A stretch of DNA of 64,000 nt from Allium sativum (Eukaryota; Streptophyta; Magnoliopsida; Asparagales; Amaryllidaceae): assembly GCA_030737875.1 (NCBI GenBank), contig CM060918.1:884169903-884233902 (forward strand), read 5' to 3'. Positions 9,398-19,299 of the stretch are shown here, one piece after another (the first letter of the stretch is position 1; the number at the start of each line of letters is the position of its first letter). The position numbers and the translations under genes were made by a program. The notes below the pieces were generated by a model. The model was not told the origin of the DNA. It saw only the letters and a list, made by a program, of their open reading frames with translations, and did no database searches.

Positions 9398-12300
9398 TGA
9401 AGCACCCCACCTCCGTTAGGGTCACTCTCAAAGGGAATGCCTTAATTTTGGTGGAGGTTTATAAGTATAAGTCACAGATATACAAGACTGAATATAAGAA
9501 CACATATTTTCGAACAGCGGAAAAACAACAACTTTTATTTCATAAACGATATGTGTTACAACAACATACCATAATTGTCTTACAATACTTCCAAAAAAAA
9601 CATAACATCTTCATACTGTCTTGATTACATTATTTAAAGAAGCATAAAGAAAACATAAATAAACTGCAAAAGTCCCATAGTTGTTGTCCAAAGCCATAGT
9701 CCAAAACGAAAAGATCCAAGCAATACATTCTTTCTCTTCAAGCTGGATATGAAGGCTGGTCAAGCTGCGGTATTCCCTCCCTATGGACCTGGGGGGGGGG
9801 GGGGGGGAGGGGGGGAACGGAAGAAAAGAAGACGAAAGAAAAGTAGAGTCAGACATAAAGCCTGAGTAAGTCTAGGACTATTCAGTCAATGAATAAAGAA
9901 CTGGGTATGAAAAGTATAAACTAGAAATGGGAAAGCACCATATACTAAGTTAAGTTGTCTAGGGTCGAATATACTATCGTACCCCATATTAATCTCTGTA
10001 CCCATATAAACTAGTTCCCAACAGGCACCCCATAATCAGGGTGAAGTGATCCATTTTATGTTGATCGGCTCCTACTCGCATAGTTACATGTGTCTTACGG
10101 CCCCCGATGTTGTAGTTACCTATGATGGTCCCACCATGGGGTGTATCAAGTCCCATGGTGGCGGCCCGACACAACCCTAGAATGCACAGGTATGCTACTG
10201 GTGCCCAGTGCCTTATTTTTCTGCGCCGGAGTGAGTGCACGCCCACACCCCGTTAGAACCTACACTGCTGCACCACCGCTGTCGATTTGACCTCTTACAA
10301 TCAGCCCAGTAATCGTGCCCCACCCTGCCTAGTTTCAGGGTATCATGATACACCTTATAGGGTTACTGCTGAAAAGGGTCCCCCGCTACTAGGTTTTCTA
10401 TCTCTAGCCAACATGCTAAGTTGGTTAAGTGTTTTATAAACCTAACCCCCAATCAGTCTGCTTAGTTTTGCATGTTCCATCTTGATTAAGTGTTAATATA
10501 ATTTACTTAATCCTATCAATCCTGGCTCAACCTTAATTGTCTTATTAAAGCCTTGACCTCTCACATTAGACAGGTATTGTTGTGGCTGCCTGTTGTCGGT
10601 TGGGTCCGGGCAGTCTTACGCAACAACTCAGTCTAACCTCGGGTCCTTATTGGGCTCCGTGTTTAACCACCCACATTGGATAGGTGTTGTTGTGACTACT
10701 GGACAGCCGGGCGGTTCCGGGCAGGTTTACATCACAACTCAATCCAACCTCGGGTTAAACACATCGTATTTTCTACATTTACATATTTTGTCTCTTTTCT
10801 TTTTATATGTAAATATTTGCGGCCCATTATTCAAAATCAATTTAAGCTAATGGTGTAAAGGTTTACACCAATCATGGGCCCAACTCATTCTTGAATTTGG
10901 GCCCCTCTACTTTTATATTTTCATTTATTAATTAATTTGTCCCAACGCTATTTCCCCCGTTTAATACGTTCGTTTATCATAATATATGTTGGGCTTAGCC
11001 TTTTAAGCCCAACTTGGCCACGTGAAAAAGGGGAGGCTTAAAACGTGATTATATACACAAAAAGGGGAATGTGAACGCATGAACTTGCAACATAACGTTG
11101 GAACTACAAAATAGAAACTGGTGTACTTTCATTGTGGTAACATATACTTTGGTCATAAAGCATAAGTGACATGAATCAAACCATGTAAACTTGTAGTTAA
11201 GTTAAGAATCTAACTAAATTAGATATCATTATTGACACATGGTCTTAACTACAACATAAACCTATATTTTTACTTAGGCATAATGTCAAACATAAGCAAA
11301 ATCATGTTTATAAAATTACTATATGTTTGCAAAGGTGCTTACTTTTGTTACTAATACAAAAGTATGGTTCAACTTAATCATGATTTTTAATCTATTCACA
11401 TAATCATGGCACAAATATACCCAAACATGAAATGATGGTTTTTGTTCTATTCATGTAATCATGGCATAAATATTCCTAAACATGAAATCATGGTTTTTAC
11501 TTTATTCATGCAAACTTGCAATTGGAATGTAAATCTAACTTAGCTATGTGTCACATATATTATCATATAATTCTTGTTAACAATATAGTCCTAACATGTT
11601 TTTCAATTAGGCATAATACCAAACATAGCCTAGTCATATTCATAAAATCAACATAAGTTCACAAAGAGGCTTACTTTTGTTTCTAATACAAAAGTATGGT
11701 TTTATACATAGATCATGATGCCAATTCCAACTTAATTTCATATGAATCATAATACCCCAAATTTGATCCAATTACACAAAAAGTGATTTTGTACAAAAAA
11801 ATATACATTATGTTGGCATAGTAGCAAAACCACATACTTGCATGAATCTCAATTAAACAACCACAAACATGTAGCTTTAACATGAATTACATACTTGCGA
11901 ATATCCAAGCGTTATATCACAACATTCCAAATCGATTAGAATCATAGCAACGCACAAATATGAATTACTATCACCACAAATCAAGTGTAATTCTCATTTT
12001 ACACAATCAAACACAGTTATTTAATTCATACCGGAATAGTACTCTACTTACAATCGTGTGACGAATTCTTCAATTCAGGAATCTGAATTCTGGATTTGGA
12101 GATGCTATTCCTTTGATGTAGGCGTTGATTTGATTTGTTTAAGTTTAACTTGTAGTTGCTTTATGCTTTAGAGTTTGTCTCCTAATTGTCTCTCAAATTG
12201 GTGGCTACTCCTAGTCGTTCCTCAGCAGCATGATGGCCTCATTCTTATTTTTGAATGAATAGATTAGGTAGAGTCTAGGGTCATTTTTATAGAGTTTATG

Positions 12301-12837
12301 AACTGATTAGGACCGTCGATGTTGCTTGGGTTAATCGTAGCCATTCATTCGAAAGAGAGACCAATCAGGAGCTGACACCTAGCCCTAGTGACAAGGCAAG
12401 GCTCAGAAAATCGACCAAACACAGACCTGGCCAGCCAGGATGGGCTGGGTTCGACCTGGCTCTGGGGCCAGGTCGACAGCCCAGTCGACACCCAGGTCGA
12501 CAGCCCTGTCGACCTGGCTAGCCCAGGTCGACTGCCAAGTCGACCTGGGTGCCTTAGGCGGGAATTTTCCCGCCTTGGCCAATTGGGCCCGATTTTGAAT
12601 TTTAAACTTGTTTTTCTGAGCTGTTTTCGTCTGCTTGGATTTTAACCTGAATTCTGAAACTTCCGGAGGCCATATCTTCTTCATACGGACTCCGTTTTTC
12701 GAAAACTCGGACTCTATTTCGCGTATTTTTCCGAGTCGAACACAATGGCGTATCCCGTTTCCCTTAATTCTTTTATTTGAAATTAGTTATGCTTTAATTT
12801 ATGAATTTCACTGTTATAGAATACACGGGGTGTTACA
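9398..12837 (-). repeat. Element A middle LTR (5' LTR of the complete unit)
   Basis: 3440 bp, TGAAGCACCCC to GGGGTGTTACA on the plus strand. Compared with the left LTR by eye there are roughly fifteen differences in 9398-about 10528 (including a long G run at 9791-9809), then none that I could find from there to 12837 and on to 14306. That break makes it a chimera. It has the same GTCGAC module (12469-12551) and TATA box (12284-12292). Confidence 0.9.
9791..9816. repeat. Expanded G homopolymer in LTR U5
   Basis: An almost uninterrupted G run of about 26 bases with one A. The left LTR has only six G at the same place. Elements B and C have runs of intermediate length at the same relative position (29379-29390, 47065-47076, 47563-47574, 55144-55157). 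Confidence 0.8.
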
Positions 12838-13404
12838 TTCTCCCCCACTTAAAAGGATTTCGTCCCCGAAATCTTCAAGTTAGGAAGAATGTATATCCTA
12901 ACATCCAAACATCCATCTACTCATCCATCAAACACGAGCATCCATTTTCCTTAAAAGACTTCTAATGCTTCATGAACATATGCGAAGTGTGTGTGTACAT
13001 GTACTTATCTAATGCAAAATCAGGCGGTCTACTGATTCAGTTGACCTCCTTAATGCGAATTATGTAAGTGCCATGAATCCATTATGTATGCAAATTTTTC
13101 CTATTCATGATTCTACATGAGTGCACAATCATTCATACAGATGCAACATCCATATGATAACACATTAAAGTTCAACCATATACGAATGCAAACATATATG
13201 CATATGCAATATGAAGTGACTGAGCCGATCTAAAACCTAGATTGTGTGTGTATATGCAACCACGAGCAACCACTAGCAATCACTTGCAACCACTTGCAAC
13301 CATCATCCATAACATGTTTCAACTACATGTTTTCATCCAAAGAGTTTCTACCTAAAAGATAGGGTTGAGGAGATATACCTAAAAAAAATAGATAAAAGCG
13401 CAAC

Positions 13405-13838
13405 TTAAGGAAAAAGAAAGATCAAGGATGTACCCTCAAAAAGAAAAGGGTAGGCAGCGCGTATTCTAGCTTCAGTTTCCCAAGTTGCATCTCCTTCGGT
13501 GTCGCTCCACTGAACTTTGACGAGCTTGACTTCGCGGTTGCGTAGCTTTTTCACTTCCGTTCCTAATATGCGGGTTGGAACTTTCCTCACGGTTGCTTCG
13601 CGCTCCACTTCAGCTTCTTCTAGGATATTTGGCTCTACCACTTCAGCAGACTCATGTAGACATTTTCGGAGATGTGAAACATGAAAAACGTTGTGAACTC
13701 CGGCCAGCTTTTCGGGTAGCTCTAATCTATAGGCCATTTTCCCAATTTTCTCGATGATAGGGAATGGCCCTACGAACCTTGGTGCTAGCTTTCCTGTGGT
13801 TCCAAAACGAACAACGTTCCTTAGCGGAGATACCTTAA
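13405..13838 (-). pseudogene. Duplicate chromodomain tail of element A pol
   Basis: Copy of 4832-5265 at a constant offset of 8573 bases, with the same chromodomain motifs and the same upstream single-base loss (at 13839). Sharing this defect shows the frameshift came before the duplication, or that both copies were assembled from the same reads. It has no start of its own and is not expected to be translated. Confidence 0.85.
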
Positions 13839-14306
13839 GAAAACTCTGTCCCCAACCTCAAATTCAAGGTCGGTCCTCCTCTTGTCGGCGTAGGACTTTT
13901 GTCTGTCTTGGGCCGCCTTCATCCTTCTTCGTATTAAGTCTACTTTCTCTGAAGTCTCTCGGATCATATCTGGTCCAAGTATGAGCTTATCAGTAGATTC
14001 CCACCAACAAGTGGGCGATCGGCACGGTCTTCCATATAAAGCTTCGAAGGGCGCCATTCCGATGGTTGCTTGATAGCTGTTGTTGTAGGCAAATTCCACC
14101 AAAGGAAGATGGTCTTCCCATGTCCCTCCTAAGTCAAGGACGCACAGTCTTAGAAGGTCCTCCAAAACTCTGTTCACTCTTTCCGTTTGGTCGTCGGTTT
14201 GGGGATGATAGGCTGTGCTCAAACATAACTGCGTGCCTACCGCTTCTTGCAGACTCCGCCAAAACTCACTGGTGAAGATAGGGTCTCGGTCACTAACAAT
14301 GCTGGA
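13821..14306 (-). pseudogene. Duplicate integrase fragment of element A
   Basis: C-terminal 160 or so residues of integrase, from SSIVSDRDP (second catalytic Asp) through QTERVNR (catalytic Glu) to VGDRVFL. It lacks the first catalytic Asp and the zinc-binding region because the sequence upstream was deleted. Homology begins at 14306; the ATG at 14312 comes from the junction and is fortuitous. Confidence 0.85.
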
Positions 14307-14341
14307 CTCCATTTTTCTTCTTCATACGGACTCCATTTTTC
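14304..14341. repeat. Short tandem duplication at the element A deletion junction
   Basis: The 14-base word GGACTCCATTTTTC occurs at 14304-14317 and again at 14328-14341, a period of 24. The first copy overlaps the end of integrase homology (GGA at 14304-14306). It resembles templated filler from end-joining with template switching. Confidence 0.7.
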
Positions 14342-14478
14342 GAAAACTCGGACTCTATTTCGCTTATTTTTCCGAGACGAACACAATGGCCTATCCCGTT
14401 TCCCTTAATTCTTTGATTTGAAATAAGTTATGCTTTAATTCATGAATTTCACTGTTATAGAATACACGGGGTGTTACA
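14317..14478 (-). repeat. Third LTR remnant of element A (original 5' LTR start)
   Basis: 162 bases matching 4103-4264 with seven substitutions, ending GGGGTGTTACA and followed by the TTATT target duplication. It is the first 162 bases of the LTR in sense orientation. The divergence (about 4 percent) is much higher than between the other two LTRs in this segment. Confidence 0.88.
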
Positions 14479-14483
14479 TTATT
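14479..14483. repeat. Right target-site duplication of element A (TTATT)
   Basis: Pairs with 836-840. LTR-X resumes at 14484. Confidence 0.85.
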
Positions 14484-14637
14484 TGTTTATCCAGTATATT
14501 ATTTGTTAATTATCTGGTGTTTTTATTTAATTCTGTTATGCTATTATCTGTTTATGTGTTATATTCCAAAATTACCCTTGACACCGTCGTACGAGGTTTT
14601 GGGGTCGTCACATGAAATTTCCGGCCAAAACCAGGCA

Positions 14638-14690
14638 GGTCGACCTGGGGGTCGACCTACCCCTAGGAAAGTCGACCTCGGGATCGACCT
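14638..14690. repeat. GTCGAC-rich module of LTR-Y
   Basis: Repeats of AGGTCGACCT and near variants just upstream of the TATA box. Confidence 0.65.
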
Positions 14691-16088
14691 ATCCCTAGAT
14701 CCGGGCGATTTCAGCTCCTGTGACGTGTTATGATGTGCTGTACGGGTCGGATGGCTTCTAGGTCAATCTAAGGGCTCTAAAACACTCTCTACACCTATAA
14801 ACACTTAGCAAGACCTAACCCTAATTCATAATAATTCCTTAAGACGCCTCCATGCCGCCAAACTTCAACCAAACATGGCCGCCGCCCCAAAACTCTAAAT
14901 TATAATGCAAGTTCTTCATTAACTTTGGAGGTTAATCAAATCAAGTAGAAAAGTTCTTCATCAACAATTCATGCTCTTCACCAATAATCAAATAAGAATA
15001 TTAAAACAGTGTTCTACAACAATGACAAATCGCTTATTTCTCCAATCCAGTCAAGGCGAGTGGAATTATAATAAAATTGTTGTATAATGGTATAAGTATC
15101 GTTCGTCAATTCCCCAGTTATAAATTCAATGCAAGATTTATGTAATAATAATTGTTCTTTTATTTTCCTTTTTTTTGGATCTGAGTTATCCCGAACCTAG
15201 ACGAAATCTTATTATACATACGTACGATTGAAATATGGGAATATTGGGGCATACCTTACTTTATGCAATCGAGGAATATAATCTGAAATTTGGGGAATTG
15301 TGGCATAACAATTATTATTGCAAATATTGGGACAATTGGCGAAATTTTTTTGTGACTTGAGATTAAGCCTAAAAGGTGAATTAGATTATATGTATAAACG
15401 TGGAGAAATATATTGGGAAAATATTGATTTTATGAAATGGGGTATAATGGGATTTTGGAAATTGGCATGTTTGGATATGAATAACATGGAATTGGTGAAT
15501 TTGGCTATAATTGAGTAATTTGGGTAAAAAGATTATTTCACGAATTGTTGTATAAGCAAAGTAGAAATGGGTTAAGTAGCACTTGACATATGAATAAACT
15601 GAACCAACATACGAGGAATGATAGTAACCTGTTAGGAACACATGTATGAAAAAATTGGAATAATAGGTATTGCCTATTAATAGGATTATAAGCATGAAAA
15701 TAAATTGGGGTTTTGGGGTAAAGTTTGAATTTGAGACTTGGAAATTGGACATGCCTTTAAGATCCTAGAAACATAATTAAAAATGGAATATGTTGGACAA
15801 ACCATGTTTTTATGTAATTATGGAACTCGACACATGACATGAAATTGATAATTGACATATGACATCTAGAATAAACACGAACATGCTTGTGAATTGATAA
15901 TTGACATATGACATCTAGAATGGACATGAACTAAACATGAAACATGGCTAACTCGAGGTTAGAATGAATTTGTGGGGTAATCCTGCCCGGAACCGCCCGT
16001 CACATCCATTGACCGCAAACAATAGGTCTAATGTGAGAGGTTGGGCATTAATAATTAATTAATGCTAATGACACATGCTAGTATGGTA

Positions 16089-16330
16089 AGGTTATGTCAA
16101 CGTGAACCACTAGATAACACTTAACCAATTTGACATGATATATAGGTAGTTTAAGTCAACACGAACTGATAAATAACACTTAACCAATTTAACATGATAT
16201 ATGGGTGGGTTAAGTCAACGTGAACCGCTAGATAATACTTAACCAATTTGACTCAATATATGGGTGGGTTAAGTAAACGTGAACTGCTAGATAACACTAA
16301 ACCAATTTGACATGACGCGTGGGTTGAATT
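16089..16330. repeat. 59-bp tandem repeat, four copies, in LTR-Y
   Basis: GTCAACGTGAACC-type words start at 16096, 16155, 16214 and 16273 (the last as GTAAAC), an exact 59-base step. Each unit contains CACTTAACCAATTTGACATG. Copies differ at several positions, so the array is old. Confidence 0.85.
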
Positions 16331-16589
16331 GAATACGTGATTGGGGGTTAAGTCAACTTGGACACATGGGCCAACTCAACCAATATAGCAGTATCAAAGA
16401 AGGAAAAGTGGAGAATGATAAGATTAAATAATAGATAAACTTATCCTAGGGATAAGAAATGAATATGACTTAAGATTTAATACAAGACTCGAATGGTGGG
16501 ATGACTTATACCATGAAATAAGTTAATCTAAGCTGGAAATTTGGGAGAACACCCGTACGTTATCATTTGATAAAGAGAACTTAAGCCAT

Positions 16590-16920
16590 GCTTGAATTCA
16601 TAGACAAACCTTAGTTAAAGAAAACTAAGTAACATAAACTAAGTATCAAACCTTGGTTAAGAGAACTAAGTAATAAACCTTAGTTAAGAGAAGTAAGTAA
16701 ATAACGAGAAAGAGAACTAAGTAGTAAACCTTAGTTAAGAGGACTAAGTTGTAAACCTTAGTTAAGAAAATGAACGATTTAGAGAAATTAGGTTGTAAAC
16801 CTTAGTTAAGAGGAATAAGTAGTAAACCTTAGTTAAGAAAACGAACGATTCACGAAACTAAGTAGTAAACCTTAGTTAAGAGAACTAAGTAGTAAACCTT
16901 AGTCAAGAAAGCCAAGTAGA
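16590..16920. repeat. Degenerate 26-28 bp tandem repeat in LTR-Y
   Basis: Eight or more imperfect copies of TAAACCTTAGTTAAGAGAAC followed by TAAGTAG. Spacing varies, with inserted variants such as AACGAACGATT. Confidence 0.8.
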
Positions 16921-16930
16921 ACATGAGAAG

Positions 16931-17980
16931 GAGCGAATGCCCGTCTGACCAAGAAGAAGGCTCAAACGGTCTGGGTTACGAAGCACGCGGCTTAGAGGGG
17001 ACATGAGGGTACTCTTGGTATCCCTCTATGAGGTTGCAGATGATCCTCCTGGGCTCACAGAGGTTATGGTCTGCGTTAGAAGAACCAAGAGTACGGCTTG
17101 GTTGCAACATGAGGCAACCTAAAGACTAGGATGGACCAGCATGAGGCAGCGATATCTAGATTAGCCCTATGATAGCACATCATCGCCTACCTACCATCTT
17201 GAATCAATCGAGCACGTGAAGCGGAAAGGCGGAGAACTCCAAAAGACCATATACTTGCTATCTAGTTATGGGTGAGGTTGGCCAATAGATTTGTGTGGCA
17301 TAGGGGGCCTGCGTACAGTTCTCATTCTTGATTTTTCTTGGGTGCCTTTCATTAGTTGAGGAAGGGGTCAAGTGGGACCATAGAGACACACAGATAAAAA
17401 CAAACCTTAGCATCTGTGTCCGCAGATAACTTAAAGCTCCCGACCGAGTTCCGTTTTTTCTTGATTAGCCCTGCCACGGGACTCGGGTCGCACATATAGA
17501 GGACATGTGCAACTAGACATCGATAACGATTCACGACACGTACGTGGGGAAAGTCTAGGAGCATATATTGCTGTGGGTAGTGTGTCCTAGACTAGGGGGA
17601 TCATTCGATAGGTTACATAATTTCCAATTGGACCTAAGTCGTGTAAACCCTGAATCCGAGAAGCGTTCAATAGGTAGCATAAACCCCAGTCAGTGGCCCT
17701 GGGTAGCGTAAACCCTGGTTGAATCTAGGAAGCGCTCGATAGTAAACCCTAGATTAGATCTAGATAATACACGGAATCTAGCTAGATCAAGATTGGCAGT
17801 CCAAACAATTTCGAGAATGGTGGCACTACACTGAAGTAGTATAGATTAACATGATGAAGCCCGAACGACATACGACAAGGGACTGTATATATACGTGGAA
17901 AGGATTAGACGAGTTGGGGGTATCTACATATACATTGTATTAGGTTAACCTACTGGTGGGACATGAGTATAGCCTAGAGA
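16931..17980 (+). other. LTR-Y interior without recognisable genes
   Basis: About 1 kb between the tandem repeats and the U5-like end. Short repeats such as GTAAACCCTAGATTAGATCT are present. The 70-codon frame at 17352-17564 has no recognisable similarity. I see nothing else. Confidence 0.4.
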
Positions 17981-18348
17981 GCTAATATCGCGAATAACCT
18001 AATAAGCAAGAAAATATAACTGAACGGTATATGTAGGATTATACAGAAGTTTATTCTATGCCCACTCACACAGAGCTTATGTTCTGACCCCCTCCTCATT
18101 TCATACTTCCAGGTTAGGTTCATGACAGAGATGGTATAGCTTTGGATACTGGTTTAGCAGTGTTGTTAACAAGGTAAAACAATATTTGAATATTATACTT
18201 TATTTCCTTCCGCTGTGAGATGCTTTACGAGTTCTGACATGTTTCTTTATCTCTGTCTTTTTCTGCAGGATACCAGAGCACCCAACTCGGGTTTCGATAG
18301 ATTGGGTTTTTGAAAAAAATTCGGTCTGTCGGAATCTGGGTTGTTACA

Positions 18349-18782
18349 ACTGGTATGGGTCGCATGCCCATAGGGCAGTTAATAGGGACAACAGCAGTCC
18401 ATCATAAACCTGTACCGATCCATGGAATAAATTTTTTTTAAGTCTGAAACTTTCGAAGGTACTTTGTCTTGCTGCTTTATTCACTTTTGCGAAGTTCCAT
18501 CTATTTCCGAGGCTATACGATTTTGTTTTTTTTACTTTGATTCTACATGAATATTTGTCGGGTTTATAACAGGATTTACACCTATAGGAGGATCCAGATT
18601 TGAATCTATATGCATCCGTATTTTGTGGTTATAACTCATTATGTACACTGTGCACATGCACACATTGGTTGCACAATTGGATGTACACTGATTGGTTGTG
18701 GAGTTTAGGATAATTAGCTGCCAATGCCATGACTTTGTCATTGCTAAAATTTCTGGATGAAATTTCTTGTAAGAAGGGGGGA
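18349..18782 (+). other. 434-bp interval with primer-site-like start and polypurine-tract end
   Basis: It begins two bases after LTR-Y with TGGTATGGGTCGC (18351-18363), which shares only TGGTAT with the initiator-Met primer site. It ends with AAGAAGGGGGGA (18771-18782), a good polypurine tract abutting LTR-Z. A hairpin AAATTTC / GAAATTT (18747-18765) sits just inside it. No coding remnant is visible. It could be the internal region of a non-autonomous element or the scar of a deletion joining two elements. Confidence 0.5.
18747..18765 (+). other. Hairpin next to the LTR-Z polypurine tract
   Basis: AAATTTC, loop TGGAT, GAAATTT: a perfect 7-bp stem in the same place as the hairpins of elements A-D but with different stem bases. 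Confidence 0.5.
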
Positions 18783-19057
18783 TGTAACAACCCAGAATTT
18801 TGGAGATGATTAATTTAGTTATTTAATTAGATTTTAAAAAATGTAATTTTCACAAATGGTGGAATTTCACCATGAAACTTATCCCTTTGCGTTCGTGATG
18901 GAATTCTAGTCAACTTTCATGTTTGGAACTTCGTGCACGGAGTCCGTATGAAAAAGTTACAGACGAAATACAAAAATAAGGGAAAATAACATATATGAAT
19001 TTATGATTAATAAATACCGTTTACACCTTGCCATCATTAGGAATTTTTGACCCAGGG

Positions 19058-19118
19058 CGGTCGACTCTAGGGTTGACCGAGGCGGTCGACTTAGGGGTCA
19101 ACCAGGGCGGTCGACCCC
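19058..19118. repeat. GTCGAC-rich module of LTR-Z
   Basis: Three copies of GGGCGGTCGAC-like text and two of the variant GGTTGACC / GGTCAACC, upstream of the TATA box. Confidence 0.65.
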
Positions 19119-19236
19119 TTTAGCTGAAAACTGCTGGTGACGGCTAGGTTTTCGAGGGTATTTTTGTTTTAAAGTTTTATATAGACAGACAAATCTTTAT
19201 AAAATTAAATCTAATGACCTAGGGTCATTTCTACAC

Positions 19237-19246
19237 CTATAAATAA
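19237..19246 (+). promoter_or_regulatory. TATA box of LTR-Z
   Basis: CTATAAATAA, about 120 bases after the GTCGAC module, matching the layout of the other LTRs. Confidence 0.5.
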
Positions 19247-19299
19247 AGGTATAGAACCCCACTTCTTATTCATGTTTTCTGGAGGCAGCAGCAAAGCTC

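Larger units (their letters stand above)
12838..14306 (-). repeat. Duplicated partial internal region of element A
   Basis: 1469 bases that match 4265-5733 without a difference I could find: polypurine tract, hairpin, 3' UTR, chromodomain and integrase C-terminus, in the same order and orientation. It stops inside integrase, where it is joined to a short LTR remnant. Confidence 0.92.
841..14478 (-). mobile_element. Element A: chromodomain Ty3/gypsy retrotransposon with three LTRs
   Basis: Read on the minus strand the order is: LTR remnant (14478-14317), partial internal region (14306-12838), complete LTR (12837-9398), primer site, gag, protease, reverse transcriptase, RNase H, integrase, chromodomain, polypurine tract, complete LTR (4264-841). 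The 3.4-kb LTRs, initiator-Met primer site and C-terminal chromodomain point to a chromovirus, probably Tekay/Del. The canonical element spans 841-12837 (about 12.0 kb, internal 5133 bp). TTATT flanks the whole three-LTR structure, so the extra LTR and partial internal region arose after one insertion. Coding is broken by three single-base frameshifts; no intact copy is present. Confidence 0.9.
1..14612 (+). mobile_element. LTR-X: 3' portion of a Ty3/gypsy-type LTR, split by element A
   Basis: The LTR occupies 1-840 and 14484-14612; its start lies left of the window. Removing element A and one TTATT copy joins the two parts. What I see: an end in GGGTCGTCACA at 14602-14612, the usual terminus of plant Ty3 LTRs that begin TGTGACGACCC, and the U5-like text TTCCGCTGTAGACATTT near 760. 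No primer-binding site follows the CA, so this looks like a solo LTR or one cut by later events, itself lying in LTR-Y. Without the left end I cannot check its target duplication. Two short ORFs (398-601, 603-803) look fortuitous. Confidence 0.5.
14613..18348 (+). mobile_element. LTR-Y: Ty3/gypsy-type LTR, 3' part
   Basis: Ends TCTGGGTTGTTACA at 18335-18348, followed at once by a primer-site-like TGGTAT. Organisation matches the other LTRs here: GTCGAC-rich module (14638-14690), TATA box CTATAAACA (14795-14803), a GCCGCC-ATG region (about 14850-14880), a CTGCCCGGAACCG...CTAATGTGAGAGG block (15983-16041), tandem repeats, then TTATGTTCTGACCC (18077-18090) and CTTTTTCTGCAGG near the end. The start lies beyond the LTR-X insertion, outside the window. 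No ORF in it resembles a known protein. Confidence 0.6.

Noticed and set aside
841..14478. Two independent neighbouring insertions in place of one three-LTR element
   Set aside because: Only the outer ends carry the TTATT duplication, and the duplicated unit starts and stops exactly at LTR/internal boundaries without its own target duplication.
15381..15752. 123-codon minus-strand frame in LTR-Y
   Set aside because: Low-complexity Ile/Tyr/Phe-rich translation of AT-rich DNA; no motif and no support.
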